Shown one piece after another: positions 36,848 to 45,338 of a stretch of DNA of 64,000 nucleotides. The position numbers were made by a program, and so were the translations under genes. Where the stretch lies: assembly GCF_021555175.1 (NCBI RefSeq), contig NZ_JAKGRW010000057.1, positions 124,001 through 188,000 on the forward strand, written 5' to 3'. The DNA is from Nocardioides alcanivorans. Lineage in GTDB: Bacteria; Actinomycetota; Actinomycetes; Propionibacteriales; Nocardioidaceae. Position 1 is the first letter of the stretch, and every line of letters starts with the position of its first letter. Below the pieces are notes generated by a model that was given only the letters and a program-made list of their open reading frames with translations, was not told the DNA's origin and searched no databases.

Positions 36848-37873
36848 ATGGCTCACATCCCAGGCCCCACCAGCCCCGCCCCGCAGCTCAGCACCCGCTT
36901 CACCGAGACCTTCGGAGTGCAGCACCCGATCATGCAGGGCGGCATGCAGTGGGTCGGCAAGGCGGAGCTCGTGGGAGCGGTTGCCGAGGCTGGCGGCTTG
37001 GGCATGCTCACCGCGCTCACCTTCCCCGATCCCGAGCTCCTCGCGGCCGAGATCCGCAGGGTGCGTGAGCACACTGACAACCCCTTCGGCGTGAATCTCA
37101 CGATCCTGCCATCCATGCGCACCGTGAACCATGACGAGCTGCGGCATGCGATCGTGGACGCCGGCGTCCAGATCATCGAAACGGCGGGAGCCAACCCAGC
37201 TCCCTACATGGACTACTTCGCCGAGCACGGCGTGAAGATCATCCACAAGTGCACCAGCGTCCGGCATGCACTCAAGGCGCAAGCCGTCGGCGTGACGGCA
37301 GTCAGCATCGACGGCTTCGAGTGCGCAGGTCATCCGGGCGAGGACGACGTACCCGGACTGATCCTGATTCCTGCTGCGACCGCACAGCTCGACATCCCTG
37401 TGATCGCCGCGGGCGGCATTGCAGATGCACGCGGCTTGGTCGCCGCCCTGGCCTTGGGGGCGGACGGCGTCAACATGGGCACCCGCTTCCTGTGCACGCA
37501 GGAGTCCCCCATCCATCACCGCATCAAGGAGGCAATCGTCGCCTCGAGCGAACGCGACACCGAACTCCTCTTCCGTCCGCTGCGCAACACCTCACGGGTC
37601 CACAGCAACGCGGTGGCGCGCGAAGCAGTCGAGATCATGGCCGGCGGCGGTCAGTTCGAAGACGTCCAGCACCTCGTCAACGGGATCCGTGGCCGCACCG
37701 TCTACGAGCTCGGCGACCCCGAGGCGGGCGTATGGTCGGTCGGCATGGCGCAGGGGTTGATCCACGACATCCCGACCTGCGCCGAACTCCTCAACCGGAT
37801 CGCCTCCGAAGCCGTCGACCTCATCGACAAGCGTCTGAGCGGCATGCGGGAGCCCTCTCCGGCGCTCCTCTGA
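36848..37873 (+). CDS. Nitronate monooxygenase family FMN protein
   Basis: 341 residues, 2-nitropropane dioxygenase/NMO TIM barrel: PIMQGGMQWVGKAELVGAV at the N-terminus, SIDGFECAGHPGEDD with the conserved His, IPVIAAGGIADARGL and GADGVNMGTRFLCTQESP for FMN phosphate binding. Members oxidise alkyl nitronates, but this subgroup also includes enoyl-reductase-like and uncharacterised enzymes in acyl or acid catabolism. ATG at 36848 has GGAAGGG upstream; the ORF could begin at 36803 but that overlaps the operators. Confidence 0.83.
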   Translation: MAHIPGPTSPAPQLSTRFTETFGVQHPIMQGGMQWVGKAELVGAVAEAGGLGMLTALTFPDPELLAAEIRRVREHTDNPFGVNLTILPSMRTVNHDELRHAIVDAGVQIIETAGANPAPYMDYFAEHGVKIIHKCTSVRHALKAQAVGVTAVSIDGFECAGHPGEDDVPGLILIPAATAQLDIPVIAAGGIADARGLVAALALGADGVNMGTRFLCTQESPIHHRIKEAIVASSERDTELLFRPLRNTSRVHSNAVAREAVEIMAGGGQFEDVQHLVNGIRGRTVYELGDPEAGVWSVGMAQGLIHDIPTCAELLNRIASEAVDLIDKRLSGMREPSPALL

Positions 37874-37959
37874 GGTGCCCCGGCACACGCCTGAGTCGCC
37901 GTCGTATCACTGGCGCTGTGGTGACCCGTGACTCTCCTCGACAGCACGGCTCCAATCGC

Positions 37960-38978
37960 TCACCAAGCCTGCGGCCGACGTACGTCGGCCCTCAGCTCCT
38001 GTCGCTTGGCGCGTGGTGTCTGGGCGAACCACCGCCTGCAGCTGCGAGTGAAGGTGCTCTGCTCGGCGTAGCCGAGTTGCTGGGCGATCTCTGCCATCGA
38101 GACGTCCGGACGCGCCAACAGCTCCAGGGCCACCTCCTTGCGCCAGTCATCGAGCAACGTCTCGAAACTGGCGCCCAGGTTCCTCAACTGTCGCTGCACC
38201 GTCCGCGGATGCATGGTCAGTGCCGCGGCGACCTGCTCCAGCGTCCCCTGCCCCAGGGGCACCAGCTTCTCGATCAGCTCATGCACGTATTGATCGAGAT
38301 CGAGGTGCCGGTGCTGGCTGCCGAGGAACTGCCGGGCCAGGGCATGGGCCTGGAAGTCACCGCCTTCGATCCGCTGCCTCAGCACTGCCGTCGGAAAGAT
38401 GAGTGAGTTGCGTTCGTCGCCGAAGACGACCGGCGCACCGAAGTGATCGAGATAGACGTCGATCTCCGACATCCGGGCATGCGCCAGAGTGACCCGATCC
38501 GGCCGGAACTGCTTGCCCGCCAGCATCTCGAACATGCCGAGGATCACACCCATCGCCAACTCCTCCAGGTGCGCCCGATAGGGCAGCCGGTTCAAGGTGA
38601 TCTCGAACGTGAACCGGGAGGTCCTCCCCTCTCGACCAGTCCGGCCCGGATCGCCGGACTGTAGGTGTGCAGGTACTTGATCACCCCCAACAGCGCCGCC
38701 TCCACCGTCTCGGCGTTGCGTGCCATCACCGCGATCGGCCCCATCATCTCCAGGCTCTGCAGCCTGGAGACTCGTAGACCGAAGTCGGGCACGCCCAACT
38801 CATCGGAAGCCTTCCCCACCAGCGCCGTGAGCGAGGTGTAGGTGATGAACCGGTTGTAGTCGCCCACGACGACCGGATCGATCCCCGCCCAAGCCATGAG
38901 CGCCTGCGCATCTCCCCCATGGCGCTCGATGAGCTCGGGGATGTTGAGCAGGCCGGACGCCCGCACGAGGTCACCCAT
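37960..38978 (-). CDS. AraC-family regulator with arabinose-binding-like N-domain (one frame break)
   Basis: About 339 residues. The N-terminal domain resembles the AraC_binding_2/OruR type (LVGKASDELGVPDFGLRV), and the C-terminal double HTH includes VSMAEIAQQLGYAEQSTFTR and WFAQTPRAKR. The frame breaks at the run 38626-38629 after GLVERG; one extra base gives GRTSRFTFEITLNRLPYRAH and joins both halves. It is divergent from the cupin/acyl-CoA-synthetase pair across a 110-bp gap, so it is the likely regulator of those genes. Confidence 0.85.
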
Positions 38979-39088
38979 GTCGTGAAAAGTAAAAAAGATG
39001 TCGGGCTAAGTCAAGAAGAGGCGCGAGAGGAGGAGTGACCATGGACACAGTCCGGGGCTGGCCGGACATTCAACTCACAGGAGGAACC

Positions 39089-39586
39089 ATGACCACCACC
39101 GTCGAGATCCCGCTCGCCCTGACCATGCAGACCCGGGACATCCCGTGGGCCCGCGACATCCTCGCGCCGGGTCTCTCCATCCAACTGCTGGTGGCAGACA
39201 TCGAAGGTGGCTTCCTCGTCGCCAACACCCGTTTTGCTCCCGGCACCGTGCTGCCGACACACCTGCACACCGGCGCGGTCCACGGCTACACCACGAAGGG
39301 CAGCTGGCACTACCGCGAGTACGGCGAGGAGTCGCTCAACACGCCGGGCTCCTACATCTACGAACCGGCCGGCTCCACCCACACCCTGGTCTCGAGCACG
39401 ACCGAGGAGACCGAGGCGCTCTTCATCATCCACGGCGCCTTCCTCAACTACGACGCCGAAGGCAACTACGTGGGCCACTTCGACGCCGCCGTGACCCGCA
39501 AGCTCTATGTCGAGATCCTCGAGCAGCAGGGCGACGAGCTCCCCGACTTCGTCGTCGGCGGCAACTGCACCTACAGCAAGCACTGA
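39089..39586 (+). CDS. Cupin dioxygenase-like protein (2,4-prime-dihydroxyacetophenone dioxygenase family)
   Basis: 165 residues forming one cupin barrel: metal ligands are in LPTHLHTGAVHGYTTKGSWH (HxH then Glu/His later in YREYGEES and FEPAGSTHTL-like strand, here YEPAGSTHTLV). The family includes a non-haem iron ring-cleaving dioxygenase and ChrR-like cupins. GGAGG directly precedes the ATG at 39089. It lies 17 bp before the acyl-CoA synthetase gene, so the two are co-transcribed; together they could cleave and activate an aromatic ketone, which is inference. Confidence 0.75.
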   Translation: MTTTVEIPLALTMQTRDIPWARDILAPGLSIQLLVADIEGGFLVANTRFAPGTVLPTHLHTGAVHGYTTKGSWHYREYGEESLNTPGSYIYEPAGSTHTLVSSTTEETEALFIIHGAFLNYDAEGNYVGHFDAAVTRKLYVEILEQQGDELPDFVVGGNCTYSKH

Positions 39587-39603
39587 CCGGAGAATCGCCG
39601 AAC

Positions 39604-41169
39604 ATGTCACGCGTCACCGTCTCCTCCGCGCTGGAACGTGCCGTTGCGCTCTTCGCGGACCGCGAGGCCGTCGTCGACGGCACCACCCGCTGGTCCTACG
39701 ACGAGCTCGACCGTCGGGTCCGTTCCTTCGACGGATCACTCGACGGCTTCGGGCTGGGCAAGGGCGACGTCGTCGCCGTGCTCGCTCACAACAACGCCGC
39801 GCACCTGGTGGCCTGGCTGGGTACGCCACGCAGCGGCCGGGTGCTGAACGCCGTCAACACCCGACTGTCGTTCGCCGAGCTGCAGTTCATCCTCGACGAC
39901 TCCGAGGCCAAGATGCTGCTGGTCGACGACGCCTTCCTCGAATCGGGCCGCAGGCTGCTGGCTGCCTGCGAGTCGCTCGAACACCTGGTGCACACCGGCC
40001 CCGGGCCGACGCCGGACGACTGCGAGTCATTCGAGGCTCTCACCACCGCCGGTGTCGGCGCTCGCCCGGTCGAGGTGGGTGGCGACGACGTCGCCGGTGT
40101 CTTCTACACCGGAGGCACCACCGGACGCCCCAAGGGAGCACTGCTCTCGCACGCCAACCTCATGGCCAACGCCAAGCACGCCTTGATCTGCCTCGGCTAT
40201 ACCCATCGGGACCGCTACCTGCATGCCGGCCCGATGTTCCACCTCGCCGACGGCGCCTCCACCGTGGCGTTGACCTGGGTGGGCGGTACGCACGTGATCA
40301 CCCCGGGATTCACCCCGGGATCGTGGGTGGAGACAGTGGCCGCCGAAAGGGTCACCCGAGCCATGCTTGTGCCGACGATGATCACCATGCTGCTGGGCGC
40401 CGGTGTGCCGGACGAGCTCGACATCAGCTCGCTCGAATCGGTCCTCTACGGCGCATCTCCCATGCCACAGGCCGTGCTGGCCAAGGCCAACGAGCTGCTC
40501 GGTTGCGACTGGTGCCAGGTCTACGGCATGACCGAGGCCGCACCCATCGTCACCTTCATGACCCATGAGGACCACCGTCTCGGCCTGCGTGGGGACGACG
40601 CGCTGGCGAGCAGTCGCCTCCGCTCGGCCGGGCGGCCCGCGGTGGGCGTCGACGTGCAGATCCGGGATTCCGACGACAACGTCGTCCCCTCGGGCCAGGT
40701 CGGCGAGATCGTGATCCGCGGAGAGAACGTCATGCTCGGCTACCTCCATCGCCTCGACGAGACGACACAGGCGCTCCCCGGCGACGGCTGGTATCGCAGC
40801 GGTGACATGGGATACGTCGACGAGGGTGGCTACGTCTTCGTCGTCGATCGGCTCAAGGACATGATCATCACTGGTGGTGAGAACGTCTATTCCACCGAGG
40901 TTGAGAACGCTCTCTACCGTCACGGTGACGTCCAGGAGGTGGCCGTGGTCGGCGTACCCGACGAGCAGTGGGGCGAGGCGGTGCATGCCGTCGTCCATCC
41001 ACGTCCCGGAAGCACTGTCACGGCCGAGGACCTGCGCAACCACGCGCGCGAGCTCATCGCCGGCTACAAGGTGCCGCGGGTCGTGCACATCGCCGCTGAG
41101 CCACTCCCGAAGTCCGGCGCCGGGAAGATCCTCAAGCGAAACCTACGGGAGGAGCTCAGCTCGGAGTGA
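39604..41169 (+). CDS. Acyl-CoA synthetase (class I adenylate-forming enzyme)
   Basis: 521 residues. AMP-binding P-loop YTGGTTGRPKG at residues 168-178, then QVYGMTEAAP, YRSGDMGYVDEGGYVFVVDR and the hinge DRLKDMIITGGENVYSTEVE. The catalytic Lys of the small domain is in PLPKSGAGKILKRNLRE near the C-terminus. Frame is intact. ATG at 39604 follows the cupin stop closely. Substrate is open: a carboxylic acid, either fatty or aromatic. Confidence 0.9.
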   Translation: MSRVTVSSALERAVALFADREAVVDGTTRWSYDELDRRVRSFDGSLDGFGLGKGDVVAVLAHNNAAHLVAWLGTPRSGRVLNAVNTRLSFAELQFILDDSEAKMLLVDDAFLESGRRLLAACESLEHLVHTGPGPTPDDCESFEALTTAGVGARPVEVGGDDVAGVFYTGGTTGRPKGALLSHANLMANAKHALICLGYTHRDRYLHAGPMFHLADGASTVALTWVGGTHVITPGFTPGSWVETVAAERVTRAMLVPTMITMLLGAGVPDELDISSLESVLYGASPMPQAVLAKANELLGCDWCQVYGMTEAAPIVTFMTHEDHRLGLRGDDALASSRLRSAGRPAVGVDVQIRDSDDNVVPSGQVGEIVIRGENVMLGYLHRLDETTQALPGDGWYRSGDMGYVDEGGYVFVVDRLKDMIITGGENVYSTEVENALYRHGDVQEVAVVGVPDEQWGEAVHAVVHPRPGSTVTAEDLRNHARELIAGYKVPRVVHIAAEPLPKSGAGKILKRNLREELSSE

Positions 41170-41194
41170 GTGAGCAACCTGCAAGGGTGAGGGC

Positions 41195-41989
41195 ATGCAA
41201 CGCGGCAAGCCCTCACCCTTGAGCAACTATCCCTCCAAGCCGCCGTCCGGCTGGGCGGACTGGACGATGCTGCTCATCGCGGTGGTCTCGGTGGCGCTGC
41301 TGGCGTGGATCACCTTCTGGGACGTCTCCCCGAGAGTCGAGCGCCGAGTGATCATCGCCGACTACACCATCTGCGCCCTCTTCCTCGTGGAGTTCCTGTG
41401 GCGTTGGCGTCGTAGCCGCGAGAGCTGGCGCTTCCCGCTGCGCAACTGGTACGAGATCATCGGCATGATCCCGCTGACGAACCCTTGGTTCCGCTCGTTC
41501 CGACTGCTGCGCATCGTCGTCGTGCTCATCCGACTCGGCCGGGTCGCCGATCGCGCTGTCGGCGACCGCGTCACTGCCGCCGTGATCAAGCACTCCACCG
41601 ACACCCTGGTCGAGGCCATCAAGCGTCCGATCACCGTCGCGGTGATGGATGAGGTGGCTGCTGTCCTGCAGACCGGCCACTACACGCAGAACATCGCCGC
41701 GGCACTCCACGAGAACCGCAAGGAGCTCGACACGATGATCGTCGAGCTGGTCAAGCAGGACAGCAGGATCGGGCGGCTCAAGCGGCTCCCCTTCCACGAC
41801 GACGTGGTCCGCCTGGTCAGCGACACCGTCTTCCGCCTGGTCTTCGAAGTGCTCAACGACCCGCGCACCGACGAGCTGATCTCCGACGTCCTGCGGGAGA
41901 ACCTCGACCAGATGCGCCAAGCCGTACGCGAGCGCGACCGGGCAGCAGCGCGAGAACGAGACGCCGAGGCGGCGTTTCGACCGCGCTGA
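41195..41989 (+). CDS. Voltage-sensor-like membrane protein without a pore
   Basis: 264 residues. Four N-terminal hydrophobic segments (to about residue 115) resemble an ion-channel voltage sensor: acidic residues in ADYTICALFLVEFLWRW (S2/S3 like) and an S4-like helix with arginines every third position (FRSFRLLRIVVVLIRLGRVADR; residues ~100-121). No pore helix or selectivity filter follows. Instead there is a ~140-residue hydrophilic, helical, charged C-terminus ending in an Arg/Glu repeat likely to be coiled coil. Known relatives are annotated as ion transporters. Function is not known. It lies 25 bp after the synthetase. Confidence 0.65.
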   Translation: MQRGKPSPLSNYPSKPPSGWADWTMLLIAVVSVALLAWITFWDVSPRVERRVIIADYTICALFLVEFLWRWRRSRESWRFPLRNWYEIIGMIPLTNPWFRSFRLLRIVVVLIRLGRVADRAVGDRVTAAVIKHSTDTLVEAIKRPITVAVMDEVAAVLQTGHYTQNIAAALHENRKELDTMIVELVKQDSRIGRLKRLPFHDDVVRLVSDTVFRLVFEVLNDPRTDELISDVLRENLDQMRQAVRERDRAAARERDAEAAFRPR

Positions 41990-42033
41990 GGTCGCCGCCC
42001 GACGCCCGTGCCCAGTCCAGTCCACGTCGGGAC

Positions 42034-42480
42034 TCAGTCGACGCCGAGGCAGGCGTGCGCCTCCCTCGGGTCACGCTTGAGGATCTTGCCGCTCGGGTTC
42101 TTGGGCAGCGTGTCGGCGAGCACGACGTACTTCGGGGCCTTGAACGAAGCCAGCCTCGACTTCGCGAATACCAGCAGCTCCTCGGCACCCACGTCGGCTC
42201 CCTCCCGCGGTACGACGACCGCAGGCACCGCCTCGATCCACCGTGGTTGTGAGACTAGCCGGCCGATCCGCCATGGGTGAACTGCTCCGACCTCGGCAGC
42301 GCGGTGGCGAGCGGGGCCATCTCGGTCTGACCGTAGAAGTTCCACAGCCGCAGGCCGGGCGCCCGCTCCGTGAGCTCGCGGAGCACCTCCTTGGGCATGG
42401 CCGAGGCGCCGTCGTAGCTCTTGCGCAGGCTGGAGAGGTCGGTGCCGGCGAACTCGGGAGTGGCGCAGGCGATCGCCTTC
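42034..42480 (-). pseudogene. Remnant of an acyl-CoA synthetase (middle and C-terminal pieces)
   Basis: On the minus strand, ATPEFAGTDLSSLRKSYDGA, then LRLWNFYGQTEMAPLAT (adenylation motif region), jumps directly to RWIEAVPAVVVPREGADV and APKYVVLADTLPKNPSGKIL, the C-terminal domain with its catalytic Lys. About 100 residues (the hinge and aspartate region) are missing between the pieces near 42255-42258, and the first ~270 residues are absent. The junction also shifts frame. It cannot encode a working enzyme. Confidence 0.82.
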
Positions 42481-42514
42481 GCGCTCAACGAGGTCGTGCC
42501 CAGGGCGACCATTC

Positions 42515-42717
42515 CTGCTTCGCGCAACCCCGGCCTCACGGAGCTCACCAGCTGTGAGCGCGAGGTGGCCGCCATGGTCGCCGAAGGACTCTCCAACACA
42601 GAGATCGCTGCTCGTCTGGTGCTCTCCCCTCGCACCGTGGAGGGACACGTCGAGAAGTTGCTGCAGAAGCTCTGCGTCACCAACCGAACCCAGGTCGCGG
42701 CAGCGCTCAACGGGTGA
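42515..42717 (+). pseudogene. Remnant of a LuxR-type regulator (C-terminal HTH only)
   Basis: ELTSCEREVAAMVAEGLSN then EIAARLVLSPRTVEGHVEKL and TNRTQVAAALNG: a complete GerE/LuxR helix-turn-helix with stop codon. The sensor half is missing: upstream sequence turns into the opposite-strand synthetase remnant. An ORF from 42421 reads into it but its first 30 residues are antisense to the remnant. Possibly still translated as a free HTH, but more likely debris. Confidence 0.72.
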
Positions 42718-42811
42718 TCAGGAAAAGGCCCGCGTGACGACAAACTAGCCGCCTGACCTGGGATTTTGTTGGTCGTCGGGTTCTGTCGGTGTCGTTTGGT
42801 TGACTGGTTTC

Positions 42812-44287
42812 ATGCTAGAGATCGACGCCCGTCACCAGCCCTATGAGGTCGATGACCTCGACCTGGGCTCGTTGCTGGGCTTCGTGGCCGAGCACGCTGT
42901 TGATGACCGCAAGGTCGGACGTCGGCAGTTGCGGCTGGTCTACCGCCTGGCGGTGCTGAACCCGCCGACTCCCGAACGCCCCGCTGCCGTTGCCGGGGAC
43001 CAGGCGTTCGTCCTCAACCACTGTGAGGACAAGCTCGCCGGGGCCGGCACCCCTGATGTCGCGCTGTTCGCGGTCGAGGACTACTCCGCAGCTGCGGGCA
43101 TCTCCCGCCCCTCCGCCCTCGCCCTGGTGGCGGACACCCTGGATCTGCACCACCGCCTCCCCAGGCTGTGGGAACGGGTCGAAGCATTGGAGGTGCCGAC
43201 GTGGAAAGCGCGTCGAGTGGCTCAGCAGACCCGCAACCTCTCGTATGAGGCAGCACGCTGGTTCGACACCCAACTCGAGGAAGCAGGCCGATGGGGGTGG
43301 CCCACCATCAACAAGTGGATCGCCTGTGCCACAGCGAAGTTCCACCCCGAGAAGCTCATCGACCCCAACGCGCCCTATGGCAAAGGCGACTGGAACGTCA
43401 CTCTGCGACACCTGAACAAGGACTGCGCAGAAGGCGCCAACGAGGTCAGCGGCACCTCCGAACTCCTGGCGACGGGTGATTCGTTGGACCTCGAGCGCTT
43501 CCACCAACTCTTGCGTGACGAGGCCGAGCGGATGCGCAGCGAAGGCGACAACGACCCCATCGAGCACCGTCTGGCCAAAGCCATCGGTCGGCTCGTGGAC
43601 GACACGATCGGGCCCGGCGGCAACGTGCAGACCGGCGCCGCGGCCACCGCGGGCGTGCAGCCGAAGCTGACGGACAACCCCGAGACCTTCACCCGCCGCC
43701 GCGGACTACGGATCTTCGCCCACGTCAACCTCACCGACCTCCTCACCCTCCCCGGCGCGACTGGCCCGACCGGCGTCGACGACACCAGGACCGTGCCAGC
43801 CCACAGTGAGGGCAGCGGCGTGGGCGGTGATCCTGGCGTGGTCTCCACCGACCGGACGGGCGAGATCCTGACCGCCCAGCTCAAGGACTGGCTGGCCCGC
43901 CACGGCTCGCTGGCCACCGTCACCCCGGTGATCGACATGGGTCGCCTCGAAGCGGTGGATCGACACGACCCACCCACCTGGATGGCGGAGCTGGTGCGGA
44001 TGCGCGACCAGCACTGTGTCTACCCTGGCTGCACCAAGTCCGCTTGGGACACGGATCTGGATCACATCGAGCGTTACGTCTCCCCCGACGACGGCGGACC
44101 ACCGGGCCAGACGAGACCTGACAACTTGGCTTGTCTGTGTCGGCGACATCATCTGGTGAAGACCTCGGGACGGTGGCGTTATGAACGCACCCCCGACGAC
44201 AACTACCTATGGACCAACAGGCACGCCCACCAGTTCCTGGTCACCCGCTTCGGCACCATCAACCTCACCCTCGAACAAACAGCCTGA
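42812..44287 (+). CDS. HNH endonuclease with DUF222 domain (13E12 repeat family)
   Basis: 491 residues. A long helical DUF222 region is followed by a C-terminal HNH nuclease domain with CVYPGC, the DLDHIERYVSPDDGG core (first His) and LACLCRRHHLVKTSGRWRY (zinc Cys and last His). These genes are abundant multi-copy families in Nocardioidaceae and mycobacteria (13E12/REP13E12) and behave like mobile or phage-related elements. Frame is intact. It sits exactly between remnants of broken genes, so it or its arrival may be linked to the rearrangement. TTG at 42800 is an alternative start. Confidence 0.88.
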   Translation: MLEIDARHQPYEVDDLDLGSLLGFVAEHAVDDRKVGRRQLRLVYRLAVLNPPTPERPAAVAGDQAFVLNHCEDKLAGAGTPDVALFAVEDYSAAAGISRPSALALVADTLDLHHRLPRLWERVEALEVPTWKARRVAQQTRNLSYEAARWFDTQLEEAGRWGWPTINKWIACATAKFHPEKLIDPNAPYGKGDWNVTLRHLNKDCAEGANEVSGTSELLATGDSLDLERFHQLLRDEAERMRSEGDNDPIEHRLAKAIGRLVDDTIGPGGNVQTGAAATAGVQPKLTDNPETFTRRRGLRIFAHVNLTDLLTLPGATGPTGVDDTRTVPAHSEGSGVGGDPGVVSTDRTGEILTAQLKDWLARHGSLATVTPVIDMGRLEAVDRHDPPTWMAELVRMRDQHCVYPGCTKSAWDTDLDHIERYVSPDDGGPPGQTRPDNLACLCRRHHLVKTSGRWRYERTPDDNYLWTNRHAHQFLVTRFGTINLTLEQTA

Positions 44288-44334
44288 ACACAAGCCGCGG
44301 CGCTGCCCGAAAGCAGGGCGCCCACTTCACTGCG

Positions 44335-44712
44335 TTGACCTCCTGGACCCAGGTGACCGCCTGGCGCAGCCGCGCGTTCTGCACCTCGGTGAGGTCGTTG
44401 CCCGTGTTGATCCACGCCTCGGCCTCGCCGTGCACCTCGTAGACGCAGGCACGAGCAGCACGGTGGAGCGCCTCGTACTTGGCGAACCCGAGTCGGAACA
44501 GCTCGGAGTCACCGATGACAGTGGCGTAGCCGACGCGGCCCTTCACGCTCGCGATCCTGACGATCTCGTCGAGCGCTCTCCGAGCGATGCCGAGGGCGAC
44601 CGGGGTGGCCGCCCACCCCGATGCCGAGCAGACCGAACTTGAAGACGGACTCGGTGCGCACCGGCGCAGTGGAGAAGGTGTCGAAGGCGTGCTCCTCCGG
44701 CGACGATCTTCG
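44335..44712 (-). pseudogene. Remnant of an acyl-CoA dehydrogenase (C-terminal domain)
   Basis: Minus strand: EEHAFDTFSTAPVRTESVFK, then FGLLGIGVGGHP, ALGIARRALDEIVRIASVKG and ACVYEVHGEAEAWINTG, ending at VTWVQEVNAVKW. This is the C-terminal four-helix part of the Acyl-CoA_dh_2 (flavin monooxygenase-like) branch. One frame break lies at the C run near 44610. The N-terminal and middle domains are absent, and the 3-prime end is cut at the HNH gene. It is truncated on both sides and is debris. Confidence 0.75.
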
Positions 44713-44840
44713 CGACGGCGCGGGCTCGGGAGAGATGGTCGCCGAGGATGGTGCTGGGTTCGGTGAGCAGAGCGCCCGCTGGCCACCGGGCCCGCTGCCT
44801 GCAGATGCGTCGGCGCGACCCGACGTGGTCGACTGACACC

Positions 44841-45338
44841 ATGGTCGACGTACGACGCCTCTCCCCCGACGACTGGCCGCGGTGGCGGGATCTCCGCCTC
44901 ACGGCTCTTGCGGACAGCCCGGACGCCTTCGGCTCCACCCTGGAGCGAGAGCGGGCGTTCACCGAAGCAGATTGGCGCCAACGATTGGCGAATCCGACCC
45001 TCGTCGTGGAGCACGGCGGGCAACCGATCGGCTGCGCCGCCGTCTTCGAGCCGGAGCCGGGGCTGGCCACGGTGGTCGCGATGTGGGTGGAGCGCGACCA
45101 CCGCGGCCACGGCCACTCCCGGGTCCTGTTGGACCACTTGGTTGTCTGGGCCCGCGAGCGCGACGACAGGATCGTCTTGGGCGTCAATCGCGCCAACCCC
45201 ATCGCCCGAGCGGCGTACGTCGCCTACGGGTTCGTGCCCACGGGCGAGGCGCATCCGCTGCGCGACGGGAGCGCCCAGCTCTGCGACGTCCTCGAACTAC
45301 CGCAGCAGCGAATGCCGCAGGTCAGTTGGCGCGGTTGA
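44841..45338 (+). CDS. GNAT-family N-acetyltransferase
   Basis: 165 residues with the GNAT fold: N-terminal RRLSPDDWPRWRDLRLTALA, central VVAMWVERDHRGHGHSRVLL holding the acetyl-CoA pyrophosphate loop (R-x2-G-x-G with G, H in place of the usual G/A), and GVNRANPIARAAYVAYGFVPTG near the end (residues ~125-146). ATG at 44841 is chosen because the family begins at MVDVRRLSP. Its 3-prime end overlaps the convergent leuA end by 17 bp. Acceptor substrate unknown. Confidence 0.82.
   Translation: MVDVRRLSPDDWPRWRDLRLTALADSPDAFGSTLERERAFTEADWRQRLANPTLVVEHGGQPIGCAAVFEPEPGLATVVAMWVERDHRGHGHSRVLLDHLVVWARERDDRIVLGVNRANPIARAAYVAYGFVPTGEAHPLRDGSAQLCDVLELPQQRMPQVSWRG

Noticed and set aside
35843..37519. A 558-residue protein starting at 37519
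   Set aside because: The first 261 codons are antisense to the nitronate monooxygenase; the GTG at 36736 has a very strong ribosome binding site and starts the Rossmann fold correctly.
42421..42717. A complete 98-residue LuxR-type gene
   Set aside because: The first ~30 residues are antisense to an acyl-CoA synthetase remnant; only the C-terminal HTH is genuine, so it is listed as a remnant.
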